Positions 1 to 6,387 of a stretch of 29,139 bases of DNA are shown here, one piece after another. The notes under the pieces were generated by a model. That model did no database searches, was not told where the DNA came from, and was given only the letters and a program-made list of their open reading frames with translations. The first letter of the stretch is position 1, and every line of letters begins with the position of its first letter. Origin of the DNA: a virus; IMG/VR virus record IMGVR_UViG_3300029309_000240, positions 1 through 29,139 of that record. One strand, written 5' to 3'. Both the position numbers and the translations under genes were made by a program.

Positions 1-606
1 ACTGCTGATAAATTTATAAAAGTAAAAAGTATAACAGGAAGTGGTGCTACTGCTACAGGTCAATTAGAATTTGCTGACGGTGCATCACCTTATTATGTTC
101 AACTTGCAAATGTTGCTATTTCTGATGGAGACTCATATGCAGAAGCTCAAAATGTTTTTAGTTCTACTTATAGAAATTATTTAATACTTTTTGAGGGTGT
201 AAAAGTAGGAACTAACTCAGCAGATTTACAATTAATTTTTATGAAATCAGATAACTCAACTCCAAGTGAACACACTTACGCAGCAAATGGTCATTTCTAC
301 GGTGCCGACAACAACTGGACAGGTTCAAATTCAAGCAATGTTACTATTATGCAAGGACAAGGAAGTGGTGCAGGAAAACAAGTAAGTGGATTCATAAATG
401 TATTTCAACCGAACTCTACTACCGATGGCATACAACGATATACTTGGCATGTTTCAGTTAGACGGCACGACTCAAATAATGGTTATGTTACAGGTGGCGG
501 TAATAATGCTACTAACTCAGCAAGAACAGGATTTAGAGTAAAATGTAATTCAGGTAACTTAGCAGGTGGTAGAGTAGTTGTTTATGGAATAACAAACCCA
601 AGTTAA
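1..606 (+). CDS. Tail-fibre protein, C-terminal part (5' end lies at the right edge of the window)
   Basis: The frame is open from base 1 and stops at 604-606. It gives 201 residues rich in Gly, Ser, Asn and Thr, with alternating beta-prone stretches, as in the receptor-binding ends of phage fibres. There is no start codon here with a ribosome site. The first in-frame ATG at 241 is internal, because the protein upstream of it (reading TADKFIKVKS at its start) is equally fibre-like. The same frame continues from the open gene at 28831-29139, giving about 304 residues in total. The gene directly after it is a tail-fibre assembly chaperone-like protein, which supports the fibre call. Receptor and fold cannot be read from the sequence. 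What I see is an open frame and composition; the fibre role is inferred from context. Confidence 0.75.
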   Translation, partial: TADKFIKVKSITGSGATATGQLEFADGASPYYVQLANVAISDGDSYAEAQNVFSSTYRNYLILFEGVKVGTNSADLQLIFMKSDNSTPSEHTYAANGHFYGADNNWTGSNSSNVTIMQGQGSGAGKQVSGFINVFQPNSTTDGIQRYTWHVSVRRHDSNNGYVTGGGNNATNSARTGFRVKCNSGNLAGGRVVVYGITNPS

Positions 607-610
607 TATT

Positions 611-955
611 ATGACAAAAAAAACAATATTTGATGGATTAACAGGCGAAACGACTAGAGTTGATTTAACAACTGCTGAACAATTAGAATATGATAATGCA
701 ATTAAAGATTTTGAAGATAAATCAGCAGAAAGAAAACTTACAGAAATAAGAAATATTAGAGATAAAAAACTAAATGATACTGATTGGCAAGTTACAAGTG
801 CAAAAGAACAAGGCACAAATCTTTCAACATCATTCAAAAATTGGCGACAAGGATTGCGTGATATCCCAACAACATATACAACTGAAAGTGAGTATGATGA
901 ACTATTGGCAAGAGATGATGATGGAAACCTTACTCATAGTGTTTGGAGTGAATAA
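611..955 (+). CDS. Tail-fibre assembly chaperone-like protein (Phage_tail_APC type)
   Basis: This protein of 114 residues is acidic and charged, with no signal or membrane segment. Residues from about 45 to 90 carry the pattern seen in phage tail assembly chaperone proteins of the PF16778 type: an RNIRD-like helix start, an NDTDW motif, then a Trp-containing WRQGLRDIP segment. Such proteins help fold or attach fibres and are usually coded directly after the fibre gene, as here (4 bases after the stop at 606). Its stop overlaps the ATG of the next gene by one base (TAATG). A second chaperone-like gene follows the next fibre gene at 1524. The family call is from memory of the motif, without a profile search. 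Confidence 0.65.
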   Translation: MTKKTIFDGLTGETTRVDLTTAEQLEYDNAIKDFEDKSAERKLTEIRNIRDKKLNDTDWQVTSAKEQGTNLSTSFKNWRQGLRDIPTTYTTESEYDELLARDDDGNLTHSVWSE

Positions 956-1527
956 TGGCACTAATTAAAACTAGATCAAGAGGACTAAAGCTAGATGATA
1001 CTTTTGCCTTTACAGGCACAGTTTCAGGTGCTGGTGGTGGTAAAGTTGGTCAAGTTGTATCAACTACTGTAACTGCTGTAAATGTATCAACAACTGCAAA
1101 CACATTTAACGATATTTCTGGTTTGTCAGCAGTTATAACTCCAAGTGCAACAAGTTCAAAAATTTTAATTATAGTAAATGCTGGTTTAGGAAATGGCACG
1201 CAAACAGCAAATAATTATGTAAGAATTGCAAGGGCAGTTGGAGGTTCAAACACATATATTGGTAGAGGTGGTTCATTAAATAGTAATGAGACTGGAAGTA
1301 TGTTTTGGAGAGTAGACCAAGGAGGTCAAGACGATTACAATATACATCAAGAAACAGTAAATTTTTTAGATACACCTTCAACTACAAGTGAAATTACGTA
1401 TAAAATGCAATGGGGTACTAATGCTGGTACTTTATATTTAAATAGAGCTGGTGATTTAGCTGGAACTGATGCATATGGTCATATACCTTGTTCCTCTACT
1501 ATTACTGTTATGGAGGTATTAGCATGA
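955..1527 (+). CDS. Second tail-fibre or receptor-binding protein
   Basis: The protein has 190 residues. It opens with MALIKTRSRG and a short linker ending in TFAFTGTVSG, a beginning I associate with fibre proteins of marine phages. It then runs through Gly/Ser/Thr/Asn-rich beta-prone sequence with few charged residues. The ATG at 955 overlaps the previous stop by one base, and its own stop overlaps the next ATG (ATGA at 1524-1527). The position between two chaperone-like genes indicates a distal fibre or tip domain that contacts the host surface. Identity with a specific fold cannot be claimed. An alternative is a fibre-decorating or trimerisation protein. Confidence 0.65.
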   Translation: MALIKTRSRGLKLDDTFAFTGTVSGAGGGKVGQVVSTTVTAVNVSTTANTFNDISGLSAVITPSATSSKILIIVNAGLGNGTQTANNYVRIARAVGGSNTYIGRGGSLNSNETGSMFWRVDQGGQDDYNIHQETVNFLDTPSTTSEITYKMQWGTNAGTLYLNRAGDLAGTDAYGHIPCSSTITVMEVLA

Positions 1528-1823
1528 TAAGTAAAGCACAAGCAATCTTAGCAATAAAATCAGATGCCTTAATTTCTACTGACTCTGACAATAAAGTTAT
1601 TTGGCACGATGGAAACCCAAGCAATATAACTGATAAACAAATTGAAGATAAACAAAAAGAATTACAAACTGACTATGATAATAATAAATATCAAAGAGAT
1701 AGAGCTTTAGCTTATCCGTCAATACAAGATCAATTAGATATGCAATATTGGGATTCGTTGAATGGAACTACAACTTGGAAAGATGCTATTGCAAAAGTCA
1801 AATCAGACAACAAAAAACCTTAA
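1524..1823 (+). CDS. XkdW-like tail assembly protein, second fibre chaperone candidate
   Basis: I start this gene at 1524 rather than at the ATG at 1488. A TGGAGG ribosome site at 1510-1515 has good spacing to 1524, and the ATGA overlap with the previous stop is typical here. The product has 99 residues and is highly charged. Near residues 57-75 it has a YQRDRALAYPSI segment followed by DQLDMQYWD. Many phage tail proteins of the XkdW type carry this 'R..AYP...DQLD' signature, usually next to fibre genes. The exact role of XkdW-type proteins is not settled. An assembly factor is the likely one here because the gene closes the second fibre-plus-helper pair. Confidence 0.6.
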   Translation: MISKAQAILAIKSDALISTDSDNKVIWHDGNPSNITDKQIEDKQKELQTDYDNNKYQRDRALAYPSIQDQLDMQYWDSLNGTTTWKDAIAKVKSDNKKP

Positions 1824-1829
1824 TGTTAA

Positions 1830-2405
1830 ATGTGGAAACCTTTTATTATAGGCACAATACTAGCCACCATAATAATATTTTTTCTTAATAGTATGATGAA
1901 CTCAGCACTAGCTGAGACAAATACAGTATCATCAACAGTCGTAACAAATTCGACTCCTCCAACTGCAAATAGTCCTAGTGTGGTAGTAAATAATTCTGAT
2001 GTTTGTAAAACTGCTGTCGCTGGCGCAGTACAGACTCAAATTTTAGGTATTAGCTCAGGCATGACAGTAAGAGACGAAAATTGCGAACGACTAAAGTTAT
2101 CACGCTCACTTTACGCAATGGGCATGAAGGTGGCGGCAATCTCAACTCTTTGTGCTGATAGTCGAGTTTTTGACGCAATGTGGAATGCAGGCACATACTG
2201 CCCGTATAACGCAAGCATAGGGGAAGATGCTAGAAAAGGTTGGGAATCAAATCTAGATGATATTCCAGAAGGTAGCGTAATATTTCAGAATATTACAGAG
2301 GTTAGAATAGAAGAAAAAGAACAAACCGTAAGGGATTTAAATGATTTTGAAAAATTTGTTATTGTCGGCATGGCTATGTATATTGGTATGCCTATCATTT
2401 TCTAG
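1830..2405 (+). CDS. Exported Cys-containing protein with C-terminal membrane segment, unknown function
   Basis: This protein of 191 residues starts with a short basic N-terminus, a long hydrophobic run (about residues 5-20) and an ALA-type signal peptidase site near residue 28. The mature part has four Cys (59, 85, 108, 124), enough for two disulfides in the periplasm. The final ~18 residues (174-191) are again hydrophobic and look like a membrane anchor. I do not recognise the family, although proteins with the same Cys pattern and a similar 'STLC...WNAGTYCPY' core seem common beside lysis genes in marine phages. The last 65 bases overlap the start of the next gene in another frame. It could act in lysis, in envelope modification or in superinfection exclusion; nothing decides between these. 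Confidence 0.6.
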   Translation: MWKPFIIGTILATIIIFFLNSMMNSALAETNTVSSTVVTNSTPPTANSPSVVVNNSDVCKTAVAGAVQTQILGISSGMTVRDENCERLKLSRSLYAMGMKVAAISTLCADSRVFDAMWNAGTYCPYNASIGEDARKGWESNLDDIPEGSVIFQNITEVRIEEKEQTVRDLNDFEKFVIVGMAMYIGMPIIF

Positions 2406-3939
2406 CAAAGCTGTAGATTGCACGACTGATACAGTAGGATTATGTACTCCTACGATTGAACAAATCATTGAAGAATCAAGCATAGAAACTATTGAATTTC
2501 AAGCAGACGGAATACTCACTACTACCGAAACTACGACAACTACAACAACGACAACAGTTACTAATCAAGACTCTAGCGATTTATTAGATGGCGATAGCGA
2601 TTTTGTTACTTCAAAATATGAGGGCGACATGGATATTGACTGGGGAGGTCAAGGACCCGCATCTATGCCTAGTGGCTCTTCATGTGGTCAATTAGGAACT
2701 GATAAATGCGCCATGATTACAGGTAGTGGAAATGGAACAAGTACAATGGGAGTTTCTGGAATGGGAACGACATTTATACAAACTGTCAATGTTTCTGATC
2801 TTAATATAACTCATGGTGGCAGAACTAATTATACAATCAAAGTAGAAAAACAAGATGCTCAAGATTCTATCTATATGCATATTACAGGAAAAAACGGAAC
2901 GACAAATGTATTTAGTGGTACAGATATTTTAAGTGCTAGTGGCACTAATAGTGGTTATAAATCATATGAAGGTGGATTTGACTTTTCAGGAAGTATTACA
3001 TCTGTCATTATAGAAGTAGGCGGTAGAGATATAAATCTTGCCATAGGACCCATGTTCGACGATGTTTCCGTTCGGATTTTGTATAATGTTATCAGTACCA
3101 TTATTGAACAAACGATAACGAGTGTAGAAATGTTTGTCGCTTATAATATTGATGCACCAGAGGAAGTTATAGATATTGTTGAAGATATTTTTGATTCAAA
3201 TATGCCTATTGAAACTGATGCAGGATTTGATTTTGAACCTATTGAAATTGAAGAAGTAAGTTATGAATCTGTTGAAATAGAAATAGCAGAAATAGAAATT
3301 GAAGAAATTCAAGTTGTAAGTGTTGATCTTTCGGAATCTGAAACTGTTGAAGTTAATGTGGTTGATGTTGAAACAGAAATTGAAATGGAAATAGAAATGG
3401 ACTTAGATGTTGATGTGGAAGAATCAACTGATGTTGAGCCAACGACACAAGAAGAAACAGAATCAACACAAGAAGCACCAACCAATAACGATACTGAAGA
3501 ACAAAACGAAGAAGTGACCGAAGAATCAACGGAAGAAACAAACGAGGAATCCAACGAACCAAAAACAGAAGTAGCTGAAAAAGAAGATACAGAAAAGACA
3601 GAAGAAGCACAGCAAGAAGAAGAAAAAACTGAAGAACCCAAGTTAGCGAAGAAAGAATCATCTAAGGAAAAAGCCGCTAAAAAAATATTGAAAAAGATAG
3701 ACGATAAAAAAAGATATGATTCTACTAGTCAATTAAAAACCCTTGTTGTAATGCAAGTATTAGGCAACAGTAAATCATTTTTTGAGAGTCAACAACAGCT
3801 TATTGATAGAGTAGGATTTTTCACAGATACTACTTTGCCAGATAGCTATATTTCTGATAATAATATCGCTGGTTATCTTCTATTTGGTGGGAGTGATCAA
3901 TTAATGAATGAAATGATAGATAGTCAATGGCAGAAGTAA
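2341..3939 (+). CDS. Large secreted acidic protein, unknown function
   Basis: The product has 532 residues. The ATG at 2341 is preceded by TAAGGGA with good spacing and begins a clear signal peptide (hydrophobic to residue ~20, cleavage after SSKA at 24). The layout is as follows. Residues 60-74 are a Thr run. Residues 100-130 are Gly/Ser-rich with a Cys pair. Residues ~145-270 look like a beta-sandwich. Residues ~270-440 are very acidic and Glu-rich, with repeated IEIE/EVE-type units. Residues 440-460 are basic. Residues 465-532 form a compact C-terminal domain. The repetitive acidic stretch is coded by GAA-rich DNA (about 3240-3640). No enzyme motif is visible. The gene overlaps the previous one by 65 bases and the next by 13, so all three form one transcript. 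The role may be in the envelope or cell surface during exit, but this is open. Confidence 0.6.
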   Translation: MILKNLLLSAWLCILVCLSFSSKAVDCTTDTVGLCTPTIEQIIEESSIETIEFQADGILTTTETTTTTTTTTVTNQDSSDLLDGDSDFVTSKYEGDMDIDWGGQGPASMPSGSSCGQLGTDKCAMITGSGNGTSTMGVSGMGTTFIQTVNVSDLNITHGGRTNYTIKVEKQDAQDSIYMHITGKNGTTNVFSGTDILSASGTNSGYKSYEGGFDFSGSITSVIIEVGGRDINLAIGPMFDDVSVRILYNVISTIIEQTITSVEMFVAYNIDAPEEVIDIVEDIFDSNMPIETDAGFDFEPIEIEEVSYESVEIEIAEIEIEEIQVVSVDLSESETVEVNVVDVETEIEMEIEMDLDVDVEESTDVEPTTQEETESTQEAPTNNDTEEQNEEVTEESTEETNEESNEPKTEVAEKEDTEKTEEAQQEEEKTEEPKLAKKESSKEKAAKKILKKIDDKKRYDSTSQLKTLVVMQVLGNSKSFFESQQQLIDRVGFFTDTTLPDSYISDNNIAGYLLFGGSDQLMNEMIDSQWQK

Positions 3940-4409
3940 ATATTGGTGGCATATCTTTTAAAGGTGGAAGAATGTTCGCTGTTCTTATTGCATTAAGTAG
4001 TGCAGTCGGAATTTTATATGGTGGATTTGAAGCATTCAAAAGATTTCAAGATATGTCTGCAAAAATAGAGAGCTACACTGCCCCAGACCTTAGCAGCTTT
4101 GATAAGAAACTTGAAGTATTAGATACTGAATTTAATATGTTACAATCCGAAATATCAATTATTCTTGAGGAGGTTGCACTAGTTGCGGATGTAGCAAAAG
4201 AACTTAAAAACGACTTAAAAGCAGATGTTCGCAGAATAGAAACAATAGTTGAAGATGTCGAAACTAGAGTCAAAGAAGATAGCAGAGAAAATTCAAGAGA
4301 TTTAAAAGAAGCGATAAATAGTATTAAAGACGATATGACAGAACTAGAGGAAAAGGTTGAAAAGCAAATAAGAAATGCATTAGAGAATCCTTTAAGTCAG
4401 TTGAAATAA
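3927..4409 (+). CDS. Membrane-anchored coiled-coil protein, unknown function
   Basis: This protein of 160 residues has one membrane segment near residues 16-34, after a short N-terminal stretch. A long charged helical region follows (about 60-155) with heptad-like spacing of Leu, Ile and Val, so a coiled coil is likely. It overlaps the previous gene by 13 bases and lies just upstream of the lysis cassette. Its topology, a short N-terminus and a long soluble coiled coil, recalls inner-membrane spanin subunits. However, there is no nearby outer-membrane partner with a convincing lipobox on this strand, so I do not assign that role. It may bridge the inner membrane and the acidic secreted protein coded before it. 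Confidence 0.55.
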   Translation: MAEVNIGGISFKGGRMFAVLIALSSAVGILYGGFEAFKRFQDMSAKIESYTAPDLSSFDKKLEVLDTEFNMLQSEISIILEEVALVADVAKELKNDLKADVRRIETIVEDVETRVKEDSRENSRDLKEAINSIKDDMTELEEKVEKQIRNALENPLSQLK

Positions 4410-4434
4410 AAGCTGATTATGGTATTTATGAACT

Positions 4435-4623
4435 ATGACTAAGATAGCACCAAAAACAACAAAAGAGCATATTGTAAATATTTATAATAAGATTGAGCTA
4501 TTAGAAACAAATCACATTTTCCACTTGCAAAAAGAAGTTCGTAAGTTGAATTATATTTTATGGACTATCGGATTCATGGTAGCTACTCAATTCATATCTT
4601 GGATATTAAGGATGCTAGGCTAA
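4435..4623 (+). CDS. Small membrane protein of the lysis cassette, possible holin or antiholin
   Basis: The product has 62 residues: a charged amphipathic N-terminal helix (1-39) and one hydrophobic segment at about 41-60 ending in a short basic tail. Its stop overlaps the lysozyme ATG by one base (TAATG at 4621-4625). Small single-span proteins directly upstream of an endolysin are often holins, antiholins or regulators. A better holin candidate of the three-helix family is coded at 5152, so this one may be a partner or antiholin. No strong ribosome site precedes the ATG at 4435. Confidence 0.5.
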   Translation: MTKIAPKTTKEHIVNIYNKIELLETNHIFHLQKEVRKLNYILWTIGFMVATQFISWILRMLG

Positions 4624-5069
4624 TGGATTTACATACTCTACAGCAAGACATCATACAAGAGGAGGGTGGAATTATTTTAAAACCTTATCAAGATCATTTA
4701 GGCTATTGGACTATTGGTGCAGGTCATTTGATAAGAGATAACGAAAAACAAGAATTGATGAGTCCGATCACATATCAAAGAGGACTAGAACTATTTTTAA
4801 AAGATTTTAATGTTGCAGTAGATGATGCAGAACAATTTACTGAAGGAATGAATATTGATGATAACGCGCACGAATGCGTTATACATATGGTATTTCAGCT
4901 TGGGTTACCACGCTTGAATAAATTCGTTAAATTTAAAAAATGTTTATCGGAAAATAATATTGAAGGTGCAATTGAAGAAATGAGGGATAGTTTATGGTAC
5001 AATCAAACAACAAACAGGGCAAACCGCATAATAGAAAAAATGCAAAAAAGCGCAAAGTCAAACGCATAA
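4623..5069 (+). CDS. Endolysin, T4-type lysozyme (glycoside hydrolase family 24)
   Basis: I start at 4623, which overlaps the previous stop, rather than at the upstream ATG at 4560, which would read through the preceding gene. The 148-residue length is close to that of phage lysozymes (about 150-165). The active-site region is clear near the N-terminus: catalytic Glu (E13/E14 of an EEGG motif), Asp at 24 (YQDHLGYW) and Thr at 30 inside a TIGAGH segment, matching the Glu-Asp-Thr triad of T4 lysozyme. The enzyme cuts the MurNAc-GlcNAc bond of peptidoglycan. There is no signal peptide or SAR segment, so a holin is needed for release, and one is coded downstream. The last 76 bases overlap another gene. 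Confidence 0.9.
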   Translation: MDLHTLQQDIIQEEGGIILKPYQDHLGYWTIGAGHLIRDNEKQELMSPITYQRGLELFLKDFNVAVDDAEQFTEGMNIDDNAHECVIHMVFQLGLPRLNKFVKFKKCLSENNIEGAIEEMRDSLWYNQTTNRANRIIEKMQKSAKSNA

Positions 5070-5152
5070 CAACTATGGAAGAAAAAAAAGAAATTGAAAA
5101 AAACAGATTATCCTATCTCAAAAGAGCATGGATATTATTAGGGGGTAAATAA
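4994..5152 (+). CDS. Small basic protein nested over the lysozyme 3' end, unknown function
   Basis: This 52-residue frame starts at 4994 behind a GAGG at 4982-4985 with normal spacing. It overlaps the end of the lysozyme gene by 76 bases in another frame and ends in TAATG with the holin at 5152. The first half is very rich in Lys, Arg, Asn and Gln (NRKNAKKRKVKR). The second half is a charged helix with a short hydrophobic end (WILLGGK). An internal ATG at 5075 lacks a ribosome site, so the longer form is preferred. The tight coupling to the holin suggests that a real product is made, perhaps tuning lysis. No family is recognised. Confidence 0.5.
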   Translation: MVQSNNKQGKPHNRKNAKKRKVKRITTMEEKKEIEKNRLSYLKRAWILLGGK

Positions 5153-5568
5153 TGGTATTAGGAAAATTATTATCTGGAGGATTAGTTGATAGTGTTGGAA
5201 AAATAGTTGACGATCTGCATGTAAGTGAAGAAGAAAAACAACAAGCAAAAGCAAAACTTATTGAACTAGAAAATCAAGTTAAATTAAAACAAATGGATAT
5301 AAATTTAGCTGATGCAAAATCTACAGCTGGTGGTATTTCTGGAATGTTGCAAAGAAGTTGGCGACCTTTAATAGGCATGAGTTGCGCTCTAGCCATATTT
5401 TGGGAATTTGTATTGAGTAAATTTATTTTGTTTATTTGTGGATTGTTTCAATATGAAGTGGTAAACATACCAGAGTTAGATATGGGTACATTGATGCCCC
5501 TCGTTATGAGTCTTTTAGGCATGGGTGCATTACGCACTTTTGAAAAAACTAAAGGTATATCTAAGTAA
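5152..5568 (+). CDS. Holin of the three-transmembrane family (GTA_holin_3TM type)
   Basis: This protein of 138 residues has a charged N-terminal helix (EEEKQQAKAKL), then an 'INLADAKS' segment and a WRPLIGM motif that opens the first membrane helix. A second hydrophobic stretch covers about residues 85-98, and a third lies near 113-126 (LMPLVMSLLGMG), ending in RTFEKTKG. This order matches the PF11351 holin family known from phages and the Rhodobacter gene transfer agent, where it opens the inner membrane for endolysin release. A GGGGGT run just upstream can serve as a weak ribosome site, and translation is coupled to the preceding small gene by TAATG. Confidence 0.8.
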   Translation: MVLGKLLSGGLVDSVGKIVDDLHVSEEEKQQAKAKLIELENQVKLKQMDINLADAKSTAGGISGMLQRSWRPLIGMSCALAIFWEFVLSKFILFICGLFQYEVVNIPELDMGTLMPLVMSLLGMGALRTFEKTKGISK

Positions 5569-5582
5569 CGAAAGGAGTACTT

Positions 5583-5711
5583 ATGGCTATAAAAAAAATA
5601 GAACAGAAAGTAACAAAGTGGTGGCATGCATTCACTGAATTGAAATCATGGGTGCAAATAGTAATAGCAGTTGCATTGGTTGTAATTGTTCATAATTATA
5701 TTTTGCATTAG
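5583..5711 (+). CDS. 42-residue single-span membrane protein, possible lysis accessory
   Basis: The ATG at 5583 follows an AAAGGAG ribosome site at 5571-5577. The protein has 42 residues: a basic, Trp-containing N-terminal part (KKIEQKVTKWWHAF) and one hydrophobic helix at about 24-40. It directly follows the holin gene, so an antiholin or holin partner role is reasonable but unproven. The strong ribosome site and the position argue that it is a real gene despite its size. Confidence 0.5.
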   Translation: MAIKKIEQKVTKWWHAFTELKSWVQIVIAVALVVIVHNYILH

Positions 5712-5713
5712 TT

Positions 5714-5818
5714 ATGGCTAAAAAGAAAAAGAAAGTCGTAGGATTGACTAATAAGCAAAAGAAGTTGCCGAAAGCTTTGCAAATGGCAATCTTAAAGAAA
5801 CAGAAGAAGGGAAAATAA
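5714..5818 (+). CDS. 34-residue Lys-rich micro-protein
   Basis: The frame starts two bases after the previous stop and codes 34 residues, about half of them Lys or Arg. It has a Lys run at positions 3-7 and a short conserved-looking core (LTNKQKKLPKALQ). It is the first of a chain of four tiny basic genes that end in overlaps or near overlaps. Similar short Lys-rich reading frames are frequent in marine phage genomes. They may bind nucleic acid or neutralise packaged DNA, but no function is established. The run of neighbouring small frames in consistent translational coupling is the main evidence. Confidence 0.5.
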   Translation: MAKKKKKVVGLTNKQKKLPKALQMAILKKQKKGK

Positions 5819-5819
5819 T

Positions 5820-5921
5820 ATGCCAAGAGGAGTCGGTTATGGGTCAAGTAGAATGACCTCTATGAAGTCAAAACCTATGAAACCTAAAAAACCAAAAAAG
5901 AAAAAGAAGAAAAAGAAATAA
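5820..5921 (+). CDS. 33-residue basic micro-protein with poly-Lys tail
   Basis: The ATG at 5820 comes one base after the previous stop, and the stop overlaps the next ATG (TAATG at 5919-5923). The product has 33 residues: a Gly/Ser/Met-rich first half and a Lys/Pro second half ending in eight consecutive Lys. It is probably disordered and able to bind DNA or RNA. No family is recognised. Confidence 0.45.
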   Translation: MPRGVGYGSSRMTSMKSKPMKPKKPKKKKKKKK

Positions 5922-6103
5922 TGGTTAAAGTAGCGTCAATAAAAAATATTGTAAAAGATTTAACAACTAGACAGAAAAAAACAATGAATCGTCATGCGCG
6001 ACATCATTCATTGAAGCATATGCGGTCTATGGCTAATGCAATGAAAAAAGGCGCTACTTTTAATCAAGCACATACAAGAGCAATGCGATCAGTAGGAAAA
6101 TGA
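5921..6103 (+). CDS. 60-residue basic His/Met-rich protein, unknown function
   Basis: The product has 60 residues with many Arg, Lys, His and Met. It contains a core of the type LTTRQKKTMNRHARHHS followed by HMRSMANAMKKG and a short ending AHTRAM. This regular spacing suggests two basic helices. The pattern of a KxLTxRQ start, a run of HH, and a 'G.(T/S)F..AH..A' end is one I recall from other marine phages, but no role is known. It overlaps its neighbours by one base (start) and four bases (ATGA at 6100-6103). Confidence 0.55.
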   Translation: MVKVASIKNIVKDLTTRQKKTMNRHARHHSLKHMRSMANAMKKGATFNQAHTRAMRSVGK

Positions 6104-6249
6104 CTGGAATCACTACATCTGCATTAATTACTGAGCTAATAGGTAAAAGACCAATAAAAAGAAAAAAACGAGATAGAAGATCATTAAAAGCACCTCAAAA
6201 TCGCAATTTAAGAGCCGTACAGAAGCTTTTAAGAGTTAGGGGTACCTAA
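6100..6249 (+). CDS. 49-residue basic protein, last gene of the rightward cluster
   Basis: The ATG at 6100 overlaps the previous stop as ATGA. The product has 49 residues: an ordinary N-terminal helix (TSALITELIGK), a strongly basic centre (RPIKRKKRDRRS) and a basic C-terminal helix (RNLRAVQKLLRVRG). It is the last plus-strand gene before the convergent minus-strand operon, and a G/C-rich hairpin begins inside its final codons. Function is unknown; nucleic-acid binding is suggested by charge alone. Confidence 0.45.
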   Translation: MTGITTSALITELIGKRPIKRKKRDRRSLKAPQNRNLRAVQKLLRVRGT

Positions 6250-6256
6250 GCACCCC
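6239..6256 (+). terminator. Weak hairpin at the end of the rightward cluster
   Basis: GGGGT at 6239-6243 pairs with ACCCC at 6252-6256 across an 8-base loop. The sequence after it is A/T-rich but not a clean T tract, so this is at best a weak or Rho-assisted terminator. Its position at the end of a convergent gene pair is what makes it plausible. Confidence 0.3.
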
Positions 6257-6316
6257 AAATCTCTTATTTGCACATCTTTGCAGTAAATGATTAAATTTAG
6301 ACCAATTTATGAGAAA

Positions 6317-6387
6317 ACTAATCAACGGGTCTATATATCATCTAATCTAACGATATTACTACTTACCGATTAAGGAAGTTGATTAGT
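6317..6387. repeat. Inverted repeat spanning the convergent intergenic gap
   Basis: ACTAATCAAC at 6317-6326 is the exact reverse complement of GTTGATTAGT at 6378-6387, with 51 bases between. The right arm covers the stop codon of the minus-strand nuclease gene. The gap between the convergent operons (6250-6382) holds no reading frame worth calling. This repeat could be part of a two-sided transcription stop or a protein-binding site; the long spacing makes a simple hairpin less likely. Confidence 0.35.

Noticed and set aside
3309-3661. Long minus-strand frames opposite the acidic protein gene
   Set aside because: They are the complement of the GAA-rich repeat and give Ser- or Leu-rich low-complexity products without ribosome sites. 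The plus-strand frame has a signal peptide and a consistent layout.
4560-4622. Longer lysozyme start
   Set aside because: It would overlap most of the upstream membrane-protein end, and the extra residues match no lysozyme. ATG 4623 is coupled to the upstream stop.
6317-6387. Attachment site for integration
   Set aside because: No integrase, excisionase or recombinase gene is recognised anywhere in the window.
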